DNA of 64,000 nt from Sinotaia quadrata (taxonomy: Eukaryota; Mollusca; Gastropoda; Architaenioglossa; Viviparidae), in the NCBI GenBank assembly GCA_028829895.1, contig CM054184.1, positions 26,739,201 to 26,803,200 of the forward strand, written 5' to 3'. Shown here in pieces: positions 23,501-32,814 of the stretch. Position 1 is the first letter of the stretch; every line of letters begins with the position of its first letter. The translations under genes were made by a program, and so were the position numbers. Below the pieces are notes generated by a model. The model had not been told where the DNA came from. It searched no databases and worked only from the letters and a program-made list of their open reading frames with translations.

Positions 23501-24951
23501 GCGTCACTGGTACTTTACCAAACTGTCCTCTACAGACGGACGAAACTGTCAAAGACGTTAGGGTAAATGAAGCCTTGACAGAAAGACAGAAAAAAGAAGT
23601 GAATGAATTGCTTAATGAGTTCTCATCTACTCTGACAGACAAACCAGGGTTGACAGACTTAATAGAATTTTCACTGAAGCTGACTGACAACAAACCGATA
23701 CGTTTGAAGCCGTATCCGTTGCCACACGCTAAGATAGATGACGTTAGACGTGAGATTAAGACTATGCTAGATCTAGGGGTCATAGAGAAGACTGACAGTG
23801 CCTACGGATCACCCATCGTGTTGATTAAAAAACGTGATAACTCGTTCCGTTTTTGCGTAGACTACCGCAAACTCAATCAAGTGACAGAGTTTTGTGCCGA
23901 ACCTCTTCCTGATCCGGATCTCATCTTCACTAAGCTAGCTAACGCTCATTACTATACCAAAATAGATTTGTCACGCGGTTTTTGGCAAATCAAGGTCAAG
24001 GACACTGATCGACACATACTAGCTTTCACTACACCAGTAGGAAACTACACATGGAAAGTTATGCCTTTCGGAGTTTCAAACGCTCCAAGCATTTTTTCTA
24101 AAATGATGCGGTCATTGTTAGAACCACTGTACGGACGTGGAGTTGAGAACTTCATGGATGATTTAATTCTAGGCACCCAGACATGGGAGGAGCACTTAAC
24201 ACTCTTACGAGATGTGCTAGCCAGATTAAAACAAGCCAACCTCACTGCCCGCCCTACGAAGTGTGAAATAGCACAATTCTCCTTAGACTTCTTGGGACAC
24301 AAGTTGAGTCATGGAACTATGTCGCCAAGTGAAGCTAAGATAGCACAACTTAAGGACACTTCACAACCGCTAACAAAAACACAAGTTAGAAGTTTTCTTG
24401 GTCTTGCTAACTACTACAGAAAATTCGTACCAGATTTTAGTGCCATTGCATGTCCTCTGACTGACTTGACACGTAAGAATATGCCTACAAAAGTAGTGTG
24501 GACTGATGCATGCCAAAACGCTTTTGACACACTGAAATCTAGACTGACTTCAGATTTAGTTGTTAAACTGCCAGATCTGACAAAACCATTCTTGTTAAGG
24601 ACTGATGCTAGCAACACAGGATTAGGAGCAGTGTTATTACAAGAACACAATGACACCAAACACCCAGTTGCATATGCAAGCCGTAAACTCACAACTACTG
24701 AACAGAAATATTCCACCAGTGAAAAGGAATGTCTTGCAATAGTTTGGGCCATAAAAAAGTTCGAAAACTATTTGTACGGAAAAACCTTTGTCATTGAGTG
24801 CGATCACCAGCCGTTGGCCTTTCTCGGACAGGCGCAATTTACGAACAGCCGTTTAATGCGTTGGTCTTTGTTTCTGACACAGTATGACGCAAATATTCAT
24901 TACATCAAAGGGTCTTTGAATGTTGGCGCAGATTACATGAGTCGTGCTTGA
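20569..24951 (+). CDS. Gag-Pol polyprotein, order Gag-PR-IN-RT-RH
   Basis: A single 1460-residue ORF carries out the copy-and-integrate cycle of the element. Residues ~31-125 are a highly charged coiled coil built from short repeats (KKLEADRLAEA three times, then EAKRIAAD-type three times). Residues ~150-325 are the Gag capsid-like region, and a CX2CX4HX4C zinc knuckle lies at 374-387. The protease has DTG at 425-427 and ILG at 490-492. The integrase has H612, H619, C649 and C652, then D682, D742 and E778 (D-35-E exact), and a GPF module at 919-921. Reverse transcriptase spans ~1040-1245, with its first Asp at 1133 and FMDD at 1195-1198 (Phe where Tyr is usual). RNase H has D1346, E1387, D1412 and D1455, and its last motif, ADYMSRA, ends the protein. 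All catalytic residues are present. There is no frameshift or stop between gag and pol, so Gag excess must arise some other way. No chromodomain or envelope is seen. Confidence 0.97.
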   Translation: MDRKQVLEDLKETGIVLGYQGDELTSYIKTELEKAEKERQEIEREERVAAREAKKLEADRLAEAKKLEADRLAEAKKLEAETEAKRIAADTEAKRIAADTEAKRIAADAEIKRLEWEVKKLEVTNPNRDRRSSGDSHSSDGNNHSRIENIIPKINMVPFDENKDQIDAYLKTFEKLARATNIPAEHWAINLSGLLQGTAKNEFNKLSDSESDNYDTVKAALLKRYKLTADTYRRKFKQATKASSETHAQYIRRVTDLFQRWIDLAETPQTYAGLRDEMVKDHILGSYKSDLLIHLAIREKSTLEEIGNAADRFDDAHSQFSNAHANNKSRPNEPQTRKDKKNDGKAPNERDDKTSKPDTKNKSDKQKDKKNLACYTCGDSGHFSRTCPEKKTAKVYAVESHTPKTEKSNRTPVQANGHDTIALLDTGCELDAIVNASLVNRTDYTGETISVTFANGEQDILPVAEVSIVSDFVEGTVKAAVMENSPHDVILGCKYVLPCKKQTSTEPPLVNAVTRAASSKDKSVTAPMSAAPAVDKATVSEIKILQAEDETLYKLRKQAVLVSDVNTDDSNKKACIILKKGLLYRYSKVGDEFRKQLVVPQTKRNDVLRLGHESLFGAHMGVQKTTSRITSEFYWPDITADIRRFVLSCDTCQRTQSKNSIRPAPLGEPELISEPYKRVALDLIGPIIPTSTRGNRYVLTTIDYATRFADAVPLKNIDTETVAEALFGLWSRVGIPTEILTDQGSQFIGNVMKEVNRLLSIKHLTCTPYHPQANGLIEKYNGTLKTALKKLATDKPKDWDRYIPALLFAYREVPQSSTGFSPFELLYGRTVRGPMMILKALWTDEKTDDEVKTTYTYVTDLRNRLETIGKIARENLTIAQSRQAEYYNKHTKPREFEVNDKVLLLLPEAHNKLQMKWKGPFVVTAKLGGLNYKVQTGRREKIFHVNLLKKYISREDQTTQADFVVATIVTEDEGDTDCVTGTLPNCPLQTDETVKDVRVNEALTERQKKEVNELLNEFSSTLTDKPGLTDLIEFSLKLTDNKPIRLKPYPLPHAKIDDVRREIKTMLDLGVIEKTDSAYGSPIVLIKKRDNSFRFCVDYRKLNQVTEFCAEPLPDPDLIFTKLANAHYYTKIDLSRGFWQIKVKDTDRHILAFTTPVGNYTWKVMPFGVSNAPSIFSKMMRSLLEPLYGRGVENFMDDLILGTQTWEEHLTLLRDVLARLKQANLTARPTKCEIAQFSLDFLGHKLSHGTMSPSEAKIAQLKDTSQPLTKTQVRSFLGLANYYRKFVPDFSAIACPLTDLTRKNMPTKVVWTDACQNAFDTLKSRLTSDLVVKLPDLTKPFLLRTDASNTGLGAVLLQEHNDTKHPVAYASRKLTTTEQKYSTSEKECLAIVWAIKKFENYLYGKTFVIECDHQPLAFLGQAQFTNSRLMRWSLFLTQYDANIHYIKGSLNVGADYMSRA
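20730..20895 (+). repeat. in-frame coding repeats within gag
   Basis: A 33-bp unit (gaagctaaaaagttagaagc and following bases) occurs about three times, followed by a 27-30 bp unit (gaagccaaacgcatcgcagc type) about three times. Both keep the reading frame and encode heptad-like charged helices. Confidence 0.9.
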
Positions 24952-25161
24952 TGCCATCAAGTGCCGGTACTGATAGAATGTTGTTTAATCAATTAACTGA
25001 ACCCTACGGATTCCTTCCTGTAAATATGAAATATAGTTGCACACTTTATTTCTAGGAATGTCGAAATTTTTTTTGTGTAAATTTTTCTTCATTGTGGACT
25101 TCTACATTTTATCATACATAATTTGTAGGAGGCATTTTATCTTTGGCAAGATAAACGCCTC
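24952..25161 (+). other. retrotransposon 3' untranslated region
   Basis: AT-rich sequence between the stop codon and the polypurine tract. An ATG-initiated frame crosses it into the LTR but has no signal peptide plus fusion-peptide pattern or other sign of an envelope gene. Confidence 0.8.
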
Positions 25162-25174
25162 AAAAGCAAGGGGG
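25162..25174 (+). other. polypurine tract
   Basis: Thirteen bases, AAAAGCAAGGGGG, purine except for one C, end exactly at the first base of the 3' LTR. This is the expected primer site for plus-strand synthesis. Confidence 0.9.
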
Positions 25175-26720
25175 TGTCACAGTCTGATAAAATTGTCCGA
25201 CTTCGTGACCCACTTGCCTTGTTTACTTCAAATTCGAATATTTGAAACCCTTGGCCCTTTGTTCCAAGCTTCCTTTTTCTAGGTGCTTCTAGAACAGGTC
25301 AAGATGTTATGTAACTTTAGGACCATTGTCCAGTTCTCGAACCAACCACATGCTTTGCGAACAGTCACGTGATACGCAATATACCTTTCTATATATGTAC
25401 CCACACGCTTCCGCTCCCTCACTTCGAGCACATTTTAGCTAATTCCATCAGCTTACTCGGGTCGTGAGAGGCAGCCGGCGCCATAGAGAATCAAGGTACC
25501 CTTCGACTTCTCTCAAAGGTATCATTTTATTTAATAGTATTTGCCTATGTATTGTTTAAGTATGTATTTGTGCTATGTATTATATGATTTCCATATACAC
25601 TTGAGCATGGTTCAGAGAAATAGCTGAAAACCTATATGTTACGGAATATAAATTTATTGTAACCATTTTTCCATTTCTGTACTTTAATTTATATTGTTTT
25701 AATTCACTAAGAGCCAGAATGCTGCGCTCGATATGAATTCTTCATGTAATTCAATTATTGCGTGTAATTTAAATTGTAAATTGTGAAGCGCTCTGTCGGC
25801 TTGAATTACCCCTTGTATGAACATTAATTTAACGTTGTATCTATTTTATTGCTTCATACGTCATGACTGTTAAATGGAACACATGTGAGACGATTATATT
25901 TTTTCTAAATCTAATTGTAAGCGACGCGAGGTCGAAACTCTTTGTTCAGCGCATTTAATTGAGCCATGCCTAGGTAGGACCTGTTAGGTTGAGAATTATA
26001 TCCAAACACGTTGCATCCACAGGTCGGCTCATGGTTCATGTTTCACCATGCCTCACCTGCATTAGCTTATTGGTGTAAGCGTGTCGAAATCCACTCTGAG
26101 GGCCATGCTGCAAAAATTCCAGTTCCTAGCCACTAACAAAGGGACATCATTCCTTATGCACCACGTGTGTCGTTAAAGGGGGACTGAGGGAACGAATCAG
26201 CATGACTGAGTGTTGAGACCAAGGATACAAGAATAGAGCTAAGTGCAAGATCAAGTGTACAGATCTCAAAGGAACACTTTTCTGGCAATTTAGATTGACA
26301 AAAATCAGGCATAGGCGCGTAAAGACAGAGTGAAGACTATTCGCGTTGCATTCGATTTATTGTTAATTTGTTAAACTTTATTAAATCTTATTTTCTTTGT
26401 TAATACCTCTTAGTAGTTGATTTCTATGCACAATAGACCAATTAGATTAATTCTTAGATTTGAATGGGGGCGGATGAGCAGAAAGATTGATGACGAGTGC
26501 ATATTAATTTAGAGGGATTTAACTGTTTTCAAATCTAGCTAAAAGTTCGCAGTTTATTAGTCTGTAAATTTGTCGTCTGAACTACAAGACGCACTTTTAA
26601 TTAGTCAGATAATAAATTGAGCAACCAGTCTGCGTAGAATATGAGAGGAAGAATTAATTATATTTAAAGTCTTTTAATTATTCTAAGCAGGGTCTTTAAA
26701 TAAATACTGGAAACGTAACA
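25175..26720 (+). repeat. 3' LTR (1546 bp)
   Basis: The same length and sequence as the 5' LTR as far as I could see by direct reading. The AATAAA strings fall at 26611-26616 and 26699-26704, and one of them could direct 3' processing. Confidence 0.97.
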
Positions 26721-26725
26721 GACTG
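26721..26725. repeat. target-site duplication, right copy (GACTG)
   Basis: Exact match to 18399-18403. Removing the element and one copy restores a continuous minisatellite unit (gtttgactgatactggttat). Confidence 0.93.
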
Positions 26726-27095
26726 ATACTGGTTATGTTCTTACCTCGAAATTGTTTGTTTGATGAGACTGGTTATATTTTAAACTGAAAATGGTTTGTT
26801 TGTTTAACTGAAACTGGTTATGTTCTTAACTGAAAATGGTTTGTTTGACTGAGACTGTTTATTTTCTTAACTGACAATAGTTTGTTTGTTTAACTGAAAC
26901 TGGTTATGTTCTTAACTGAAAATGGTTTGTTTGAAACTGGTAATGTTCTTAACTGAAATAGTTTGTTTGAATGAAATTGGGTATGTTCTTACTTGAAAAC
27001 CGTTTGTTTGACTGAGACTAATTATGTTCTTAGTTGAAAATTGTTTGTTTGACTGAAACTGGTTGTGTACGTATTTGAAAATTGTTTGTTTATAC
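26726..27095. repeat. 23-bp-type minisatellite, right part
   Basis: This continues the array interrupted at 18403: 'actggttatgttcttaactg' and 'aatggtttgtttgactg' variants, becoming degenerate towards 27090. Confidence 0.93.
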
Positions 27096-27359
27096 TCAAA
27101 ATACTTCCCATCATTCAGAAAAATACGGTTGTACACAATGTTTATTAAATAATAAAGGATAGGCAGGCACACATACAATTTGAAAGAAAATTTATTAACA
27201 TGCTTTTGCAATAAAAGATTATAGTCGTCTATAAATTTATAATGAAAAGAGTTGTTGAACAATGAGTACTATTTTAATTAATTTAATAATTAAAAGGGTT
27301 TTTATTCAATAAGCAGGGAATGACAGTAACTGCTTTTCAAATGTAGCTTTGTGTTTTTC
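27096..27359. other. AT-rich DNA
   Basis: No feature recognised. The minus-strand frame across it has no protein-like character. Confidence 0.35.
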
Positions 27360-27670
27360 CAGCAAGTTCAGCTTGTGTACATCAGTCTAACTAACAGGGC
27401 TTGGATGACAATCAAGTTCAGCTTGTGTACATCAGTCTAACTAACAGGACTTGCATGACAATCAAGCTTGTGTACATCAGTCTAACTAAAAGGGCGTGCA
27501 TGACAATCAAGTTCAACTTGTATACATCAGTCTAACTAAAAGGGCGTGCATGACAATCAAGTTCAACTTGTGTACATCAGTCTAACTAAAAGGGCGTGCA
27601 TGACAATCAAGTTCAGCTTGTGTACATCAGTCTAACTAACAGGGCGTGCATGACAATCAAGTTCAACTAA
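27360..27670. repeat. 50-bp minisatellite, 6 copies
   Basis: The unit contains 'caagttcagcttgtgtacat', 'cagtctaactaa' and 'agggcgtgcatgacaat'. One unit carries a short deletion. Confidence 0.95.
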
Positions 27671-27714
27671 ACAGGAATTAGTGGAATGTAAATCAGGAGG
27701 AGTAATTTGATTGA

Positions 27715-28235
27715 TGCTACGCTTCTAGATCACACTGTATTGACACTGCTAGTCACATTTTACTGACACTTACACTCTGGTCACACATTACTAGCACTAC
27801 ACCTCTAGTCAAACTTTATTAACACTACACACATTTCTAGTCACATTTTACTGACACTTATACTCTGGTCACACATTACTAGCACTACACATCTGGTCAA
27901 ACTTTATTAACACTATACTTAATTGACACTGAACTTCAAATGACACGTTATTGACATTGAACTTCTAGTCACACTTTATTGACACTGAACGTTCTGTTAA
28001 GCTTTTTTTGCATAGCACTTCTAGTCAAACCATTGAAGCTGCACACAGTCACACTTTATTATCACAGCACTTCTGATCACACTTTATTGAAACTGAACTT
28101 CTAGTCACACTTTATTGGCACTGCACTTGTAATCATACTTTATGGAAACTGAACTTCTAGTCACATTTTATTGAGACTGCACTTTTAATCACACTTTATT
28201 GGTACTGCACTTTAAATCACACTTTATGGACGTGT
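27715..28235. repeat. degenerate ~28-bp and longer repeats
   Basis: 'cacactttattgacactgaac' and 'ttctagtcacac' variants recur about 15 times with many substitutions. An imperfect direct repeat of about 70 bp follows at 28262-28400. Confidence 0.85.
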
Positions 28236-28433
28236 AAACTGAAGAGAGCACATATACATTTTGTTACAACAACAGTTTATAGAATTATTCACTTTGCATA
28301 ACAGTGACCCTGTTACCAAAGTAATAATAGAATTTCAGTTTATAAAATTAATCACTTTATATAAAAGTGACCCTGTTATCCAAGTAATAATAGAACTTCA
28401 CTCTCAGAATAAATAAGGGTAATACTCTTTCAC

Positions 28434-28655
28434 CTTGACGCAGCAGTGACGATCTTTAGACAGGTGTACAGCTGATACTCTCCACGCAGTGTGATATAAT
28501 CATTAGTGTAACACGTGTAACATGACAAAAGAAGTTCTATTGTGGCCATATGCTGTTCAGATAAATCAATTTTGACATGCCGTTCATTGTATTCTCTATT
28601 CACTGACAATATTTTGGACTCAGAGAGCAATGTAGTGAATTCTAATTCTAGTTCA
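28434..28655 (-). CDS. candidate exon encoding a BTB-like fragment
   Basis: The minus-strand frame between a possible acceptor (AAATCTAG, ending at 28656) and a good donor (TCAAG then GTGAAA, at 28433) is open for 74 codons. The translation has the pattern seen in the second half of BTB/POZ domains: F-x2-LLSES near the start, a 'HVKIDLSEQ' strand, 'ATIELLLSCYT' where BTB proteins have the LL-x2-hYTG helix, then a hydrophobic helix ending in AAS. The usual Gly after YT is absent, and the segment is interrupted by a second YT. Kelch-like and other BTB proteins act as adaptor or transcription-regulator modules. The assignment is by eye and no neighbouring exon was found. It may be a pseudo-exon. 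Confidence 0.33.
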
Positions 28656-28696
28656 CTAGATTTAAATAATTTTAAACACACACTGTGAGTTGTATC

Positions 28697-28892
28697 AGAG
28701 AACATAGTGTAGGTTTAATTTCTTTGATAGACATACGAGAACATAGTGTAGGTTTAATTTCTTTGATAGACATACGAGAACATAGTGTAGGTTTAATTTC
28801 TTTGATAGACATACGAGAACATAATGTTTCATTTCTTTGATAGACATACGAGAACATAATGTAGGTTTAATTTCTTTGATAGACATACGAGG
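28697..28892. repeat. 39-bp minisatellite, 5 copies
   Basis: 'tttctttgatagacatacga' and 'gaacatagtgtaggtttaa' alternate. One unit is shorter. Frames on the minus strand read through by chance. Confidence 0.95.
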
Positions 28893-29789
28893 TTTCTGAC
28901 ATTGAGTCATCGATAGTAGTTATCACCCCTTGGCCCAGACTCTGATCTTTTTAATGACTTAAACGTATCCCACCCCACCCCCGAAGTGGTACGGTGATTA
29001 GAGAAAAGGACGTGCCTTCGAAGGCGAGTATGAAAGTCACACCCACTTGGTGTGTAACCTGAAACAACGGGGATGTCATAGTGCGTGTCTGGCACGCTGA
29101 TTGACTAACGGTCCAACCATTAGGCCGGTTAGTTGGAGTGTGCAGTCATATTAGCTTAGCTCTCTACCGCCATATTAAGAAGCCTTTTGTATTAATAAAA
29201 CTGTTGGTGCTTGGCTAAGAGAGAGCCAAGCACTAGATTGGAAAGCACGCGTAGTAAAGTTGTATTCAAGGAAAAGATAAGTCAATAAAAGGACAGAACA
29301 GGAAGAAGTTGAAGAAGAAGATAAATATAAGGCGATAAAAAGTGTCTCAAGTAATTCTGAACAAGATGGATACGCCGTCTCTCCACCCGAACTAAGACGC
29401 ATAATTAAGCAGCACAGTGCATTAAGACGACAAACAATTTACTTTTGATATGCAATTGTATTTCTTATAAAGAACAAAAGTGTCCTCAATGTCGAATTAC
29501 TCGACAGTAATGATTTAAAATCTAGCATACGTAATCCCAATTACACAACAACAAATATACAATTAATACATGCATTCATATACATAAACAAACGGACAGA
29601 GAGACAAACAATTTGGTTGTGACACTATTTAATATGTTCCGATTTTTATAAATGTATACCTGTATGTTTATGATTCGATCTCATACCTGTCTGTGCATTG
29701 ATCTCTATTTTAATTGGATTTTACTGTAAGGACAGTTGTTGAAGTAAAAAAGCTGAAATATTTGTTTCCCCCCCCCGAAAGTAGAGTTT

Positions 29790-29790
<1 letters not shown>
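28893..29790. other. mostly unique DNA, less AT-rich
   Basis: 28930-29160 has somewhat higher GC, C-runs and several CpGs. It resembles no tRNA or protein gene that I know. A C-run lies at 29769-29776. No supported exon. Confidence 0.35.

Positions 29791-29845
<55 letters not shown>
29791..29845. repeat. (GT)n microsatellite
   Basis: About 25 GT units. Confidence 0.98.
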
Positions 29846-29847
<2 letters not shown>

Positions 29848-29984
29848 ATGTATTTTACAGGGCATCGATGACATTTCTCTATTAACTCCATTTCTGTATA
29901 ATATGACTTATTCAGAGAATAGAGGCAAATTCTCTATTTTTTTCTATATATATAGTAAAAAGTTTAGATACCATTTAATATACG

Positions 29985-30270
29985 TTTAGTTTAGAGCTTA
30001 GATATCATTTTCAAATACATTTCATGTTCCCATTTTAAAGGCCATTTGTATCAGTTTTGTTTAGAGCTTAGATATCATTTTCAAATACATTTTACGTTCC
30101 CATTTTAAAGGCCATTTGTATAAGTTTTGTTAAGAGTTTAGATATAATTTTTAAATACATTTCTTGTTCACATTTTATACGTTTTTGTTCAGAGTTTAGA
30201 TATCATTTACAAATACCTGTTTTGTTCACATTTCAAAGGCCACTTATATATGTTTTGCTCAGAGTTTAGC
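29985..30270. repeat. ~65-72 bp minisatellite, 4 copies
   Basis: 'agagcttagatatcattttc', 'aaatacatttc' and 'cattttaaaggccatttgta' recur, the third and fourth copies being more diverged. Confidence 0.9.
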
Positions 30271-30514
30271 GGCTATTTTTATTCGTTTTGACTGGAACTT
30301 AACGGAGGTGTCAAGCTGATTTATAATGGCATACTTATTTTGCTCACATGCCATAACGTTTAATTTTATTAGCATATCTGTCATGCCAAACATCATATGA
30401 TTCAAGTTTTATTGACACACCTAATTTAATTAACATATATTTGATGGCATACAACGTTTATGTATTGTGCCTGTGATGGCATTTCAGTTGACTGACATGA
30501 GGTGTAGGTGACTT

Positions 30515-30850
30515 GCTGCCTTGCTGAAGACAGGGCTCGTGTCTAATCCTACCAGTATATTTCTATAGTTTATCCAACACTGCCATGCTGAAAACAGGGT
30601 TCGTGTCTAATCCTACCAGTATATTTCTATAGTTTATCAAACACTGCCATGCTGAAAACAGGGTTCGTGTCTAATCCTACCAGTATATTTCTATAGTTTA
30701 TCAAACACTGCCATGCTGAAAACAGGGTTCGTGTCTAATCCTACCAGTATATTTCTATAGTTTATCCAACACTGCCATGCTGAAGACAGTACTCGTGTCT
30801 AATCCCACGAATATGTTTCATAGAGTTTATTCAACACTCCCTTGCAGGAC
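30515..30850. repeat. 64-bp minisatellite, 4-5 copies
   Basis: 'tgccatgctgaaaacagggt', 'tcgtgtctaatcctaccagt' and 'atatttctatagtttat' are nearly identical in three central copies and diverged at both ends. Confidence 0.95.
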
Positions 30851-31299
30851 ATTGCTTACATGCAGACCGATCATATTGTTCTCTGGCATTTTAAGAAATG
30901 TGAAGATCTAGATAAATATGTCCGTTCTGACAAGTTTGTAATGATATTTACTTCTTGAATATCATATATGTATAACATATAACATTTGATTAATTTGACT
31001 TTAGTTTGTGAAGATACATCATATTAGAATAGTGGCACATAGCCTTTGACTGACCTGTCTGTGATGGCATATACCATAATTATTTATAATGGCATATAAC
31101 TTTTAAGAACGTGTCTGTGATGGCATATATCGTTTATTTAACAATTGTGAAAGATATATTATTTTATTAATTTTCCTTAGTATATATATTTTTTGGTTAA
31201 CAATTGTGATGGATACATTGTTTCATTAATTTACTTCTAGCATATATCTTTAGATTAAAAGACATGTAATGGCATAGGCCTACATGCTTTTATAACGTC
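30851..31299. other. AT-rich DNA with weak repeats
   Basis: Between about 31030 and 31290 the phrase 'gatggcatatacc' and variants recur at irregular spacing, suggesting an eroded array. Nothing coding. Confidence 0.4.
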
Positions 31300-31505
31300 T
31301 GCAATGGCATGTTTGAACAAATAGCATTTATGTCATGACATGTATTGAACGAATAGCATTTATGTGATAACATGTATTGAACAAATAACATTTATGTCAT
31401 GACATGTATTGAACAAATAACATTTATGTCATGACATGTATTGAATGAATATCATTTATGTCATGACATGTACTGAAAAAACAACATTTATGTGATGACA
31501 TGTGT
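31300..31505. repeat. 32-bp minisatellite with an internal palindrome, 6 copies
   Basis: The unit is 'acaaataacatttat' plus 'gtcatgacatgtattga'. GTCATGAC is a perfect 8-bp palindrome and CATGACATG flanks it, so each unit could form a small hairpin. Confidence 0.93.
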
Positions 31506-32519
31506 GAGGATATATTAAAACAAATTAATAAACATTTTTATTATCATTAAATCGTTCTTTAATATTAACAGGTTTTTCCCCGGCCTTGCATAGCTATTGA
31601 GAAACTTCCATTGAAGGATTAAAAACTTAGGCCATAAATACTTGTTTACACCTTCAGGGACTCTAAGTTAGGTCACAGGTGAAGGACACGCCAAAAAACC
31701 AGTTACTAACTACCCATGTATAGTCATTTGCATACCGCGCAATGACATAGCGATAAATCATTAACTGACCTTTAGGTCCATTCATATACTGCCTGAATGA
31801 ATAAGATCCATTATATGCCACATAACACACAATGCACACATACCAAGGGTGAATACTGAATTGCGTCCACCATTCTGACCACGCCTAAAGAACACATAGT
31901 GGTAATATGCTTGATTTTCCTAGACTGTATTTTTCTTGTGAAAATTGATATATCATGTATTTTGAATGTTGTGTAGAATATTCTTGTGATTTGATGATGC
32001 TAAAAGCTAATATATTTTCCTACAGAAGCTATGTGGTGTTAGCAATGTTACTCTTGTAAATTGATGGAGAGAATTACCACGTGTATAAAGTCTTATTTCT
32101 GTTGATTAATTGTTATCACATGAGAGTTGACAAGTTGACACACATTGCATAAGTCACTAGCTAAATTACATTATAACTGTAACTGTATTATAATGACAGA
32201 AATATATATTGTAAGGATTTTATATATTTGAAATGTTTATGTAATTTAAACTGTGAATTAGCTAAAGCTAATTAGTGGAATTGTAAAGAGTGATTATCGC
32301 TGTCACCACAAAGCCCCATATAGTTACTATTACCACACGAGGCTGTAACAGGTAAAACTATTTTATACAGCCAGTATCGAGTTTAACTCACAACTCTAAA
32401 CTTCGACTGCTAAAATGCTGTACTTGATGTGGGAATCTAGTCTTGTTATCCTACTGTTATTACCTAACTTGTCAACACTCTCAGTGGTATTTTCACGTCT
32501 TGTAACATCTATTTGTCAA
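31506..32519. other. non-tandem DNA, unclassified
   Basis: About 850 bp between 31503 (TGTGAGG) and 32350 (GTAACA) lacks tandem repeats and is bounded by TGT and ACA. This could be chance or an old solo LTR. I saw no target duplication or second copy, so it is left unclassified. Confidence 0.3.
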
Positions 32520-32735
32520 TGACTATACCATGTCATTACACAATTCATTATTGAGAAAGAACATCTCATTTGTCATTGCAAGACTCGTTGCTGAAAAAGG
32601 CTACCCATTACATGACTCGTTATTAAGAAAGGCTGTCCCGTTTGTCATTTATGAACTTTTGTTGAGAATGGCTGTTTGTCATCACACGACTTGTTTACAT
32701 TATGAAAGGTTATTTTGTTTGTCATTTTAGATTCG
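32520..32735. repeat. degenerate ~45-bp repeats, 4 copies
   Basis: 'tcattgcaagactcgttgct', 'gagaaaggctg' and related phrases recur with many changes. Confidence 0.75.
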
Positions 32736-32780
32736 TCAAAATAGTAATAATGCAAACACTATACATGACAGTCCAATGTG

Positions 32781-32781
<1 letters not shown>

Positions 32782-32813
<32 letters not shown>

Positions 32814-32814
32814 G
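32782..32814. repeat. (ATCT)n microsatellite
   Basis: Eight tetranucleotide units. Confidence 0.97.

Larger units (their letters stand above)
18404..26720 (+). mobile_element. intact LTR retrotransposon, Ty3/gypsy type with copia-like pol order (Gmr1-like)
   Basis: The 8317-bp element is complete: 5' LTR 18404-19949, primer binding site 19952-19969, one gag-pol ORF 20569-24951, polypurine tract 25162-25174, 3' LTR 25175-26720. It is flanked by 5-bp GACTG duplications. The LTRs are the same length and I found no mismatch between them, and the ORF has no stop or frameshift, so insertion is very recent. By sequence the protease, integrase (HHCC, D-D-35-E, GPF module), RT and RNase H are gypsy-like, yet integrase precedes RT. 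That arrangement is known among gypsy-type elements from the Gmr1 group described in fish and other deuterostomes. No env-like ORF lies between RNase H and the 3' LTR. The host array continues on both sides. Confidence 0.97.

Noticed and set aside
20646..24837. Antisense ORFs of 60-132 codons inside the retrotransposon
   Set aside because: They mirror the sense coding region, have no family features and disappear as independent genes once gag-pol is recognised.
25037..25282. Possible small env-like ORF after RNase H
   Set aside because: It crosses into the 3' LTR, is short, and lacks a credible signal/fusion/transmembrane arrangement of an envelope protein.
30530..30800. tRNA B-box-like GGTTCGTGTCTAATCC repeated in an array
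   Set aside because: No A-box at the right distance and no cloverleaf. The match is to a minisatellite unit.
31503..32350. Solo LTR bounded by TGTGAGG and GTAACA
   Set aside because: No target duplication and no second copy in the window. TGT and ACA trinucleotides at this spacing are common by chance.
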